Source: Blastococcus sp. TML/M2B (lineage in GTDB: Bacteria > Actinomycetota > Actinomycetes > Mycobacteriales > Geodermatophilaceae). Taken from it: a stretch of DNA of 64,000 nt. The notes under the pieces were generated by a model. It was not told the DNA's origin, did no database searches, and saw only the letters and a list, made by a program, of their open reading frames with translations. Positions 28,883 through 37,254 of this stretch are shown one piece after another. How positions within the stretch are numbered: the stretch's first letter is position 1; each line of letters begins with the position of its first letter. The translations under genes were made by a program, and so were the position numbers. The DNA lies in NCBI RefSeq assembly GCF_016612865.1, contig NZ_JAENZZ010000001.1:620001-684000 (forward strand), read 5' to 3'.

Positions 28883-30005
28883 TCAGCCGTGGGTGCCGTC
28901 CCGCCCCCCGTCGTCGTACCGGCGGCCGGCGTCGAACCGGTCCTCGCCGTCCAGGACGACGGCGTCGGTGCCGTCGCCGGGCTCGGGCCGCAGCGTGCGC
29001 ACCGTCGCCTCCAGCGGCGCGGGCGACGGGACCGGCTGCTCGGCGATGCCGAGGTCGTCGAACCGGCGGGCCGCGGTGAGCACCGAGCGCTCGTAGGAGC
29101 CGACCGTCTCGTTGAACCGGGTCATGGTCGTGCCCAGCGCGGAGCCGAGCCGGGTGATGTGCCCCGACAGCGTGCTGAGCCGGGCGTGCAGCTTCCGCCC
29201 CACCTCGAGCACCTGGTCGGCGTCCCGGGCCAGCCGCTCCTGCCGCCAGGAGTAGGCCACCGTGCGCAGCAGGGCCAGCAGGGTGCTCGGCGTGGCCAGG
29301 ACGACGTCCCGCGAGAAGCCGTGCTCCAGCAGCCCGGGCTCGGCCTCCAGCGCGGTGATGAGGAAGCCGTCCGACGGCACGAAGAGCACGGTGAAGGGCG
29401 CGGCCGGCCGGAACGCGGTCGGGTAGCGCCGGGCGGCGAGCGCGTCGACGTGCGCGCGCAGCTGCCGGGCGTGCATCGCCACCCGCTGGTCGGCGGACCG
29501 CCGGGTCGGTGGCCTGCACCGCCTCGATGTACCCGGTGAACGGCACCTTGGCGTCGACCACCACCTGGCGGCCGTCGGCCAGGGTGACCACCAGGTCGGG
29601 GCGCACGCCGGCGCCCTCGTCGTTGGTGCTCGAGGGCTGCTCGACGAAGTCGCAGTGCTCGAGCAGGCCGGCCAGTTCCACGACCCGGCGCAGCTGCACC
29701 TCGCCCCACCGGCCGCGCACGTGCGGCGTGCGCAGCGCCGTCACCAGCGCCGCCGTCTCCTGCTGCAGCTGGGCCGAGGTGAGGCCAACGGTGCCCATCT
29801 GCTCGCGGAGCTCGCCGTGCGCGGTGGCGCGCGCCCGCTCGATGCCGGCGAGCAGCCGGTGCAGGTGGTCCAGCGACTCGTGCACGGGCTCCAGCCCGCT
29901 GTCGGTGGGGCGGCGGCGGGCGAGCAGGGCGACCACGCCGAGCGTGACCGCCGTGGCGAGCAGCGCACCGAGGAGGAGCCCGAGGAGCAGGGAAGCGGCG
30001 TCCAT
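28883..30005 (-). pseudogene. rmuC: DNA recombination protein RmuC (frameshifted as sequenced)
   Basis: RmuC proteins limit recombination at inverted repeats and have a restriction-like nuclease core. One N-terminal membrane helix (LLLGLLLGALLATAVTLGVV) leads to a coiled coil and the domain GRWGEVQLRRVVELAGL, RPDLVVTLADGRQVVVDAKV, FTVLFVPSDGFLITALEAEP and LATPSTLLALLRTVAYSWRQ. An extra base near 29498-29499 breaks it; repair restores TDPASADQRVAMHARQL and about 373 aa. ATG 30005 is the only plausible start. Confidence 0.87.
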
Positions 30006-30041
30006 GCCCCCGAGGCTGCCCGACGGGTCCGACAGAACCGG

Positions 30042-30578
30042 CTAGGCGACGGCGAGCGGCGCGTGGCGCGCCTCGTGGTCGAGCAGCTCGCGCTTCACCG
30101 CCGTCCCCCAGCGGAAGCCGCCCAGGCCGCCGCTGGAGGCGAGCACGCGGTGGCACGGGACGAACAACGCGGCGGCGTTGCGGGCGCACGCGCTGGCCGC
30201 GGCGCGCACGGCCGTCGGCCGTCCGCACCGGGCGGCGAAGGAGGTGTAGGTGTCCGGCTCGCCCGGGGGGACGCTGCGCAGCACGGTCCAGGCGTCCTCG
30301 AGGAAGGGGCCCGAGCGCTGCCGGACCGGCACGTCGTCGATCGCGGCCACGTCGCCGGCGAAGAACGCCTCGACGGCCTCCAGCACGGGCAGGTCGTCGG
30401 CGCGCTCGACCCAGGTGGGCCGCAGCGAGCGGTGCACCACCGGGAGCAGCTCGGCGACGTCGTCGGTCCAGCCGCTGGCCAGGACGACGTCGTCGTCGCC
30501 CGGCCCGTCGGCGACCACGACGGTGAACGGCCCGGGAGGCGTGGGCACGGTCGCGTAGCGCGCGGCACGAGCAGTCAT
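30042..30578 (-). CDS. ogt: Methylated-DNA--[protein]-cysteine S-methyltransferase
   Basis: Transfers the methyl group from O6-methylguanine to its own cysteine. The active site PCHRV (Cys142) is intact, preceded by the helix RPTAVRAAASACARNAA and followed by LGGFRWGTAVKRELLDHE. The start ATG 30578 has AAAGGAG and overlaps the ada-alkA stop by ATGA, so the two repair proteins are co-translated. 178 aa, single domain with the usual N-terminal extension. Confidence 0.92.
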   Translation of the reverse strand: MTARAARYATVPTPPGPFTVVVADGPGDDDVVLASGWTDDVAELLPVVHRSLRPTWVERADDLPVLEAVEAFFAGDVAAIDDVPVRQRSGPFLEDAWTVLRSVPPGEPDTYTSFAARCGRPTAVRAAASACARNAAALFVPCHRVLASSGGLGGFRWGTAVKRELLDHEARHAPLAVA

Positions 30579-32075
30579 GAGGCGCTCCTTTCCGGGGGGA
30601 CCGCCGCGGCGGCCGGGCGGGTGAAGAAGGACGGCGCGGCCAGCGCCCACAGGTGCATCACCGCGTAGGAACGCCACGGGCGCCAGCGTCCTGCGGCCTC
30701 GATGTCGGTGCTGCCGAGGGTGGCCAGCGAGCGTCGCAACGCCAGGTCACCGGGCAGCCACACGTCGGGATCGGCCAGGCCGCGGAGGGCGACCAGCGCC
30801 GCCGTCCAGGGCCCGATGCCGCGGACCGCGAGCAGCGCCCGCGCCGCCGCGTCGCGGTCGGCGCCCGGGTCCAGCGCCACGTCGCCGCCGACGAGGGCGG
30901 CGGCCAGCGCGTGCACCGTGGCGCGGCGCGCGCCGGTCAGCCCGACCGCGCCCAGGTCGGCCGCGGCCAGTGCCTCGGGGCGGGGGAAGGCGTGGGTCAG
31001 CGTGCCCACCGGCGCCGGCAGCGGGGCGCCGGCCGCGGCCAGCAGCCGCGCGGTGAGGGTGCGCGCACCGGCCACCGAGACCTGCTGCCCGAGCACCGCG
31101 CGGACGGCGAGCTCGGGCCCGTCCGGCGAACCGGGCACCCGGCGGCCGGGGGCGCCGGCGACCAGGCCGGCCAGCGCGGGATCGGCACCGAGGACGGCGT
31201 CGACGGCGACCGGGTCGGCGTCCAGGTCGAGCATCCGCCGGCACCGGCTGACCGCGGTGCCGAGATCGCGCAGCTGGGCGACCTGCAGCCGGGCGACCAC
31301 CGCGGCTCCGCCGTCGGGAGCGGGGGAGAGGCGGACGACGCCCGGCCCGTGCGGGAGGTCCAGCACGCGGGAGAAGGTGACGCCGTCCCACTCCTCCAGC
31401 CCGGGGACGGCGTGCGCGCCCAGGAAGAGCAGCACCTCGGCGGCGTCGTAGGGCGCGCGGGCGGCCAGCCGCAGGGTCAGCCACCCGGGGGTGCCGCCCG
31501 GCGCGGTGGCGGGGCGGCGGCGCAGCTCGGTGGGGGTGCTCGCGAAGACCTCGCGGACCGTGTCGTTGAACTGGCGGATGCTGGCGAACCCGGCGGCGAA
31601 GGCGACGTCGGCCATCGGCAGGTCGGTGGTCTCGATGAGCAGCCGGGCGGTCTGCGCGCGCTGGGCCCGCGCCAGGGCGAGGGGGCCGACGCCGAGCTCG
31701 CCGACGACGAGCCGGTGCAGCTGGCGCTCCGAGTACCCCAGCCGCCGGGCGACGCCGGGCACGCCGGAGCGCTCCACCTCGCCGTCGGCGATCAGCCGCA
31801 TCGCCCGGGCGACGACGTCGGCGCGCACGTCCCACTCGGGGGAGCCGGGCACCGCGTCGGGCCGGCAGCGGCGGCAGGCGCGGTAGCCGGCCGCCTGCGC
31901 GCCGGCCGCGGTGCTGAAGAACGAGACGTTCGAGGACTTCGGGGTGCGGGCCGGGCAGGACGGGCGGCAGTAGATGCCGGTCGTGCGCACCGCCCGTGAC
32001 GAACCAGCCGTCGAACCGCGCGTCGCGGCCGGCCACCGCGCGGTAGCGGTGCTCGTGGTCGGTCGGTGTGGTCAC
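30575..32075 (-). pseudogene. AdaA-AlkA fusion: methylation-responsive activator and 3-methyladenine glycosylase (frameshifted as sequenced)
   Basis: Three domains in order. A zinc-cysteine Ada domain (FVTAVRTTGIYCRPSCP and YRACRRCRPD, with four Cys) senses methylphosphotriesters. An AraC helix-turn-helix (GVPGVARRLGYSERQLHRLV, QFNDTVREVF) follows. The AlkA glycosylase has HhH (LLAVRGIGPWTAALVALRGL) and the catalytic Asp in PGDLALRR. An extra base in the run 31993-31995 splits residues 1-27 from the rest; repair gives about 499 aa, starting at 32075. It would activate its own operon with ogt after alkylation damage. Confidence 0.88.
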
Positions 32076-32148
32076 GGTTCGAGCATGACAGCCGCCGACG
32101 GGGAGGACCGGCGGGTTTCGGACACCGCCGTCGCCGCCGGCCGGCGGG

Positions 32149-32174
32149 CCCCGTCCACCGGTCGGTGGACGGGG
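32149..32174. promoter_or_regulatory. 26-bp perfect palindrome between ada-alkA and the ABC operon
   Basis: Arms CCCCGTCCACCG (32149-32160) and CGGTGGACGGGG (32163-32174) are perfect complements around a GT centre. It lies 54 nt before the ABC transporter ATG and 73 nt from the ada-alkA start, in a 152-nt divergent promoter region. With only two central bases it is more likely a dimeric-regulator operator than an RNA hairpin. Confidence 0.6.
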
Positions 32175-32227
32175 GACCAGCGCTTCGGCGGTCCCGGGCC
32201 GGCCGCCGTCGTCGGCAGGCTCGGTGC

Positions 32228-33142
32228 ATGACGACGACAGGGACCTCGCCGCACGGGCTGCGCGCGGACGGACCGGCCGTGCGGGTGCGCGGCCTGGTCA
32301 AGCGCTACGGCGACCGGGCGGTGGTGGACGGGCTCGACCTCGACGTCCACCCGGGCGAGGTGTTCGCGCTGCTGGGCCCGAACGGTGCCGGCAAGACGAC
32401 GACCGTGGAGATCCTGGAGGGGTTGCGCCGCCGCGACGGCGGCGAGGTCCGCGTGCTGGGCGTGGACCCGGCCGCCGGCGACCGGACCTGGCGGGCCCGG
32501 ATCGGGGTGGTGGGGCAGGCCACCGGCGACGGCAACGCCCTGACCGTCCGGGAGACGCTGGACCACTTCGCCGTCTACCACTCCCGGTCGGCGGGCGCCG
32601 ACGAGCTGATCGCCGCCGTCGGCCTCACCGAGGCGGCCGGCACGCGGGCGGCGCGGCTCTCCGGCGGGCAGCGCCGCCGGCTGGAGGTGGCCCTGAGCAT
32701 GCAGGGCCGGCCGGAGCTGCTCTTCCTCGACGAGCCGACGACCGGCCTCGACCCGGTCGCCCGGCGGCAGTTCTGGGCGGTGCTCCAGCGCCTGCGGGAG
32801 GGCGGCACGACGATCCTGCTGACCACCCACTACCTCGACGAGGCCGCGCACCTGGCCGACCGGGTGGGCGTAATCGACGCCGGCCGGCTCGCCGACGTCG
32901 CGCCGCCGGAGCAGATGGGCGGGGAGCTGCGCCGTCGCGCGACGGTGCGCTGGCGGGAGGGCAGCGGCGTCCGTTCCGTCGTCACCACCGAGCCCGACGT
33001 CGTGCTGCGCGACCTGCTCACCACCGGGCCGCGGGTCGCGCTGCCCGACCTGACCGTCACCCGGCCCACCCTGGAAGAGGTCTACCTGCAGCTGGTCGGG
33101 GCTGCTCCTGCCGAGCCCGCTCCCGAAGGAGTCCTCCGATGA
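32228..33142 (+). CDS. ABC transporter ATP-binding protein (DrrA/CcmA-type)
   Basis: A 304-aa ATPase of the drug/lipid exporter group. Walker A GPNGAGKTT, signature LSGGQRRRLEVAL, Walker B LLFLDEPTTGLD and H-loop TTHYLDEA are all intact. The last 80 residues form the extra C-terminal domain usual for exporter ATPases. ATG 32228 is close to a 26-bp palindrome. It overlaps the permease gene by ATGA. The encoded pump is linked in one operon to a histidine kinase and response regulator, an arrangement often used for antimicrobial or membrane-stress response. Confidence 0.9.
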   Translation: MTTTGTSPHGLRADGPAVRVRGLVKRYGDRAVVDGLDLDVHPGEVFALLGPNGAGKTTTVEILEGLRRRDGGEVRVLGVDPAAGDRTWRARIGVVGQATGDGNALTVRETLDHFAVYHSRSAGADELIAAVGLTEAAGTRAARLSGGQRRRLEVALSMQGRPELLFLDEPTTGLDPVARRQFWAVLQRLREGGTTILLTTHYLDEAAHLADRVGVIDAGRLADVAPPEQMGGELRRRATVRWREGSGVRSVVTTEPDVVLRDLLTTGPRVALPDLTVTRPTLEEVYLQLVGAAPAEPAPEGVLR

Positions 33143-33984
33143 CGCTCACCACTCCACCCGCCGACGTCCGCGCCGACACCCGGCCGAAGCCGCCCGGCGC
33201 GCTGCCGATCGGGCTGGCCCGGATCGGGCTGGAGCTGCGGCTCTACCTCCGCGACCCCGGGCAGGTGGTGTTCTCCTTCGCCTATCCCGTGATCATGCTG
33301 CTGATCTTCGGCTCGGTCTTCGGCGGCGAGACGACCGGCCCCGACGTCCGGTTCGAGGACTACTTCCTCGCCGGCATCGCGGCCACCGGGATCATGCTGA
33401 CCAGCTTCCAGGCGGTCGGCATCGCGATCGCCGAGGAGCGCGAGCGCGGCGACCTCGCTCGGCTGCAGCTGCTCGGCGCGCCGCCCGCGGCCTACGTGAT
33501 CGGCAAGGCCGGGCAGGTCGTGCTCACGACGGCGGTGCAGCTCGCCCTGCTGCTGACCGTCGCGCGGCTGGCCTACGACGTCCCCTTGCCGGCCGACGCG
33601 GGGCGCTGGCTGACCTTCGGCTGGGTCGCCCTGCTCGGCGTCCTCGCGGGCACGGTGCTCGGCATCGCGGTCTCACCGTTCGTCGGCAGCGCCCGGGCGG
33701 CGTCCGCGGGGATCACCGGCTTCTCCGTCGTCCTGCAGTTCTTCTCCGGCGTCTTCTTCGTCTTCGCCGAGCTGCCGCCGTGGATGCAGCAGGTGGCCGC
33801 GGTCTTCCCGCTGAAGTGGCTGACGCAGGGCATGCGGTCTGTGCTCCTGCCCGACCAGGCCGCGGCCGGGGAGGTCGCCGGGTCGTGGGAGCACGGCAGG
33901 ACCGCCCTGGTGCTGGGCGCATGGGTGATCATCGGCGTCGTGGTCTGCGTGCGCACGTTCCGCTGGCGGCGGGGCGAGGGATGA
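33139..33984 (+). CDS. ABC-2 type transporter permease
   Basis: A 281-aa membrane protein with six predicted helices (VVFSFAYPVIMLLIFGSVFG, FLAGIAATGIMLTSFQAVGI, VVLTTAVQLALLLTVARL, WVALLGVLAGTVLGIAVS, FSVVLQFFSGVFFVFAEL and VLGAWVIIGVVVCVRTF). The phrase FPLKWLTQGMRSVLLPD before the last helix is typical of ABC-2 permeases. It is translationally coupled to the ATPase. The exported substrate is unknown. Confidence 0.88.
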   Translation: MTLTTPPADVRADTRPKPPGALPIGLARIGLELRLYLRDPGQVVFSFAYPVIMLLIFGSVFGGETTGPDVRFEDYFLAGIAATGIMLTSFQAVGIAIAEERERGDLARLQLLGAPPAAYVIGKAGQVVLTTAVQLALLLTVARLAYDVPLPADAGRWLTFGWVALLGVLAGTVLGIAVSPFVGSARAASAGITGFSVVLQFFSGVFFVFAELPPWMQQVAAVFPLKWLTQGMRSVLLPDQAAAGEVAGSWEHGRTALVLGAWVIIGVVVCVRTFRWRRGEG

Positions 33985-33997
33985 CCTCGCCCTGGGG

Positions 33998-35227
33998 ATG
34001 CGGTCCGCCGGGCCCCCCGCGGCAGGGGAGCCCGGCGGACCGCCGCTGTCCGAGCGGGGCTGGCGCCTGACCGTGGTCGTCCTGCACGTCGCCTTCGCCG
34101 TCGGGATGGCGCTAGCGGTGGTCGACGTCCTCGTGGGGGACGTCGAGGGATCCCGGGCCGCCGCGGTCCTGGCGCTCGTAGCCTGGGCGCTGGCCTACGT
34201 CCTCCTGGGTGGGCCCGCGCTCGTCTCCCGCGACCCTCGCCGGCGGGTCGGCTACCTGACGGTCATGGTCGCCGCGGTCGCGGTGATCGCCTGGCACGAG
34301 CCCTCGGTGCTGTTCCTGCTGTTCGTCGCGTACTCGCAGGTGTGGTTCCTCGCCGAGCGGGGGCGCGACGGGGTGCCGTGGACCTTCGCGCTGGCCGCCG
34401 CGGCGACGGCCGGCCCGCTCGTCGACTGGACCCGGGGCGAGGAGCCGCTGGCCGGACCGGGCTCCACCCTGATCGGGCTGGCGTTCAGCCTGGCCATGGG
34501 GATCTGGGTGCACCGCGTGCTGGAGCAGAGCGACCAGCGGGCGTCCCTCATCCGGGAGCTGGAGTCGACCCGCGCCGAGCTCGCCGCGCTGCACCACCAG
34601 CAGGGCATGGTCGCCGAGCGGGAGCGGCTGGCGCGGGAGGTGCACGACACCCTCGCGCAGGGCTACACGAGCATCGTCGTGCTGGCGCAGACGGCGGCGG
34701 CCGCGCTGCCGGACGATCCTCCCGCGGCCGCCGAGCGGCTGGCGGTGATCGAGGACGTGGCCCGCGAGAACCTCGCCGAGGCCCGCGCGATGGTCGCCGC
34801 GTTCGCGCCGGTCGCGCTGGACTCGGCCACGCTGGTCGAAGCGTTGCAGCGGCTGACCGACCGCTTCGGCCGGGAGACCGGCCTCGCCACCCGGCTCGAC
34901 ACCGCGGCGCTCGGCGGGAGCGGGCCGGTGCTGAGCCGCGCCGAGGAGATCGTGCTGCTGCGCGGCGCGCAGGAGGCGCTGGCCAACGTGCGCCGGCACG
35001 CGTCGGCCAGCGCCGTGGTGCTGCGGGTGAGCCGGATCGGCGCGGGGGACGAAGCGCACGTGTCGGTGCACGTGGAGGACGACGGGGTGGGCTTCGACCC
35101 GGCCGTCTCCGCCGGCGTGGGGCTGGCCGGGCTGCGGGACCGCGCGGAGGAGGTCGGCGGCGCCGTCGACGTCCGCTCGGCGCCGGGGGAGGGGACCCGC
35201 GTGACGGTGCGGGTGCCGGTCCGGTGA
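33998..35227 (+). CDS. Sensor histidine kinase (NarL/DesK-type, HisKA_3)
   Basis: A 409-aa kinase. Four or five membrane helices fill residues 24-165, then a short coiled coil and HisKA_3 with the phosphoacceptor in AREVHDTLAQGYTSIVVLAQ, and a HATPase domain (EALANVRRHASASAVVLRVS, VEDDGVGFDP, GLAGLRDRAEEVGGAVDVRS). The sensor has little sequence outside the membrane, as in intramembrane-sensing kinases. It follows the permease by 13 nt and overlaps the regulator gene (GTGA). ATG 33998 is the best in-frame start but has only a G-rich ribosome site. Confidence 0.9.
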   Translation: MRSAGPPAAGEPGGPPLSERGWRLTVVVLHVAFAVGMALAVVDVLVGDVEGSRAAAVLALVAWALAYVLLGGPALVSRDPRRRVGYLTVMVAAVAVIAWHEPSVLFLLFVAYSQVWFLAERGRDGVPWTFALAAAATAGPLVDWTRGEEPLAGPGSTLIGLAFSLAMGIWVHRVLEQSDQRASLIRELESTRAELAALHHQQGMVAERERLAREVHDTLAQGYTSIVVLAQTAAAALPDDPPAAAERLAVIEDVARENLAEARAMVAAFAPVALDSATLVEALQRLTDRFGRETGLATRLDTAALGGSGPVLSRAEEIVLLRGAQEALANVRRHASASAVVLRVSRIGAGDEAHVSVHVEDDGVGFDPAVSAGVGLAGLRDRAEEVGGAVDVRSAPGEGTRVTVRVPVR

Positions 35228-35862
35228 GCGCCATCAGGGTGCTGGTCGTGGACGACCACCCGGTGGTGCGCGGTGGCGTGGTCGGCTGGCTGGCGGCGCA
35301 ACCGGACATCGACGTCGTCGGCGAGGCGGGCGACGGGCTCGAGGCGCTGGCGATGGTGGCTGCCCTGACACCGGACGTCGTCCTGATGGACCTGCGGATG
35401 CCCCGCATGGACGGGGCCACCGCGACCGGCCGGCTCGCCACCGACCACCCGGGCGTGCGGGTGCTGGTGCTGACGACGTACGACACGGACGCCGACATCG
35501 TGCGGGCCGTCGAGGCGGGCGCGACCGGTTACCTGCTCAAGGACACCCCGCTGCCGCAGCTGGCCGACGCCGTCCGCGCGGCCGCCCGCGGGGAGACGGT
35601 GCTCGCGCCGCCGGTGGCGGCGCGGCTGGTGTCGCGGATGCGCGCTCCGGCCGTGGACGCACCCACCGCGCGGGAGCTGGAGGTGCTCGCCGGGGTGGCC
35701 CGCGGGCTGACCAACGCGGAGATCGGGCGGCAGCTGTTCATCGGCGAGGCGACGGTGAAGACGCACCTGCTGCGGGTGTTCGCGAAGCTCGGCGTGGACG
35801 ACCGGACCCGCGCGGTGCTGGTGGCGGTGGAGCGAGGTCTGCTGCCGTCTCCGGGGAGCTGA
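35224..35862 (+). CDS. LuxR/NarL-family response regulator
   Basis: A 212-aa regulator with receiver domain VLVVDDHPVVRGGVVGWLAA, phosphorylation Asp in PDVVLMDLRMPRMDG and Lys in GYLLKDTP, then a LuxR helix-turn-helix (ARELEVLAGVARGLTNAEIG, LFIGEATVKTHLLRVFAKLG). GTG 35224 overlaps the kinase stop, so the two are partners. A likely target is the palindrome at 32149-32174 ahead of its own operon. Confidence 0.92.
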   Translation: MSAIRVLVVDDHPVVRGGVVGWLAAQPDIDVVGEAGDGLEALAMVAALTPDVVLMDLRMPRMDGATATGRLATDHPGVRVLVLTTYDTDADIVRAVEAGATGYLLKDTPLPQLADAVRAAARGETVLAPPVAARLVSRMRAPAVDAPTARELEVLAGVARGLTNAEIGRQLFIGEATVKTHLLRVFAKLGVDDRTRAVLVAVERGLLPSPGS

Positions 35863-35968
35863 TCCGCCTTCTTGGGGGAGCTCATCGGGCTCCTGTCAAG
35901 GGCGGTCGGCGATCTGTGGACAGGTCGCTGACCTGGGGATTCATCTGGTGGTGCGTTGCTGCTACCGG

Positions 35969-35990
35969 TACAATTCGTACATGTGTTCGA
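35969..35990 (+). promoter_or_regulatory. -10 box and LexA/SOS-like box over the HNH gene start
   Basis: TACAAT (35969-35974) ends 6 nt before ATG 35981. TCGTAC-ATGT-GTTCGA (35975-35990) matches 11 of 12 fixed positions of the mycobacterial SOS box TCGAAC-N4-GTTCGA and covers the start codon. Binding there would block the transcription start of a leaderless mRNA. 13E12-family genes of Mycobacterium tuberculosis are known LexA targets. Confidence 0.6.
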
Positions 35991-37231
35991 GTAGTTGTCA
36001 GTCACCGTTGGAGTGCCTCACCGGTGCCCTGGCGGCCCTGGCCGACCAGGACCTGAAGTCCTCCTTCGGGCCGGCGGTGATCGAGCGGACCGGGGTGCTG
36101 GTGCAGGCCCGCAACCGGCTGGACGCCGAGGTGGCCCGCACGGTGCGCGAGGGTGAGCTGACCCAGGCGCCCGAGCACGACGGCAAGGCGACGATGGCCT
36201 CCTGGCTGCGCGGGCACCACCGGCTGCCGGCCGGGGCGGCGAGCCAGCTGGTGCGCAACGGGCGGGCGTCGGAGCGGCTGCCGGCGCTCGCGGCCGCGGC
36301 CGCGGCGGGTCTCGTGCCGGCGGAGGCAGTGTCGGTGATCGCGCCGGTCGTGTCCGACGTGAACCTGGCCCGCGCCGAGGCCCAGGGCGTGGACGTGGCC
36401 GAGATCGACCGGCTGCTCACCCAGGTCGCGGTGACTGCTTCGCACGCGGAGCTGCGGCAGGCGGTCGGGCATTACCTCGCCCGGCTGGACCCCGACGGTG
36501 CCGAACCCGATCCCACCGAGCAGCGGTCCCTGACCTTCGCCAAGCACACCGACGGCACCCTGTCCTTCTCCGGCACGCTCGACGCGGTCGGTGGAGAGAA
36601 GTTCCAGGCCGCGATCGAATCGATCCTGCAGGCCTCCCGCCCCGCGGGGGACACCCGCACCCGCGCCCAGCAGGCCGGGGATGCGCTGGTGCAGCTGTGC
36701 GACAACGCGCTGGCCTCCGGCAGCCTGCCGGTGCTGCGCGGGCACAAGCCGCACATCGGGGTGCTGATCGACCACGAAGACCTGATGGACACCAGCTCAG
36801 CGGCCGGGGCGGGCGCCGGTGCCGCGCGGACCGGGTTCGGTGGGCTGATCTCCGCGGCGAAGGCCCGCTGGCTGGCCTGCGACGGCACCGTCACCCGCAT
36901 CGTCATCGGCCCCGAAGGCCAGCCACTGGATCTGGGCCGCACCCAGCGGCTGGTGCCCCCGCACCTCCGCAGGGCGGTCGAGGTGCGCGACCAGCACTGC
37001 GTCTTCGCCGGCTGCGATGCGCCCAGTTACTGGTGCGACGTGCACCACCTCGTGCACTGGATCGACGGCGGCGACACCTCGCTGCACAACTCAGGGCTGC
37101 TCTGCGAACGCCACCACACCAAGGTCCACCACGGCTTCCGGATAGAACGCCAACCCGACGGCCGATGGCGCACCTATCGCCCCGACGGCACCGAGATCCT
37201 CCTCGGCGAACCGTTCCTCATCTCCGCCTGA
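35981..37231 (+). CDS. DUF222/13E12-family HNH endonuclease
   Basis: A 416-aa member of the actinobacterial 13E12 repeat family. The DUF222 helical domain covers about residues 15-290 (MASWLRGHHRLPAGAASQLV, LPALAAAAAAGLVPAEAVSV). The HNH motif follows (HCVFAGCDAPSYWCDVHHLV, HWIDGGDTSLHNSGLLCERH, HTKVHHGF), with the zinc Cys pairs and catalytic His present. These genes are repeated in many actinobacterial genomes and behave like mobile units, though no terminal repeats are visible here. Start ATG 35981 is in family-like MCSSSC. It may act as a nuclease induced by DNA damage. Confidence 0.88.
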   Translation: MCSSSCQSPLECLTGALAALADQDLKSSFGPAVIERTGVLVQARNRLDAEVARTVREGELTQAPEHDGKATMASWLRGHHRLPAGAASQLVRNGRASERLPALAAAAAAGLVPAEAVSVIAPVVSDVNLARAEAQGVDVAEIDRLLTQVAVTASHAELRQAVGHYLARLDPDGAEPDPTEQRSLTFAKHTDGTLSFSGTLDAVGGEKFQAAIESILQASRPAGDTRTRAQQAGDALVQLCDNALASGSLPVLRGHKPHIGVLIDHEDLMDTSSAAGAGAGAARTGFGGLISAAKARWLACDGTVTRIVIGPEGQPLDLGRTQRLVPPHLRRAVEVRDQHCVFAGCDAPSYWCDVHHLVHWIDGGDTSLHNSGLLCERHHTKVHHGFRIERQPDGRWRTYRPDGTEILLGEPFLISA

Positions 37232-37254
37232 CCTCCCGCCGGGACGTGACCCGG

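Noticed and set aside
35863..37231. Insertion sequence or intein-like mobility around the HNH gene
   Set aside because: No terminal inverted repeats, target duplications or transposase; the 13E12 family is repeated in actinobacteria but no boundaries can be drawn here.
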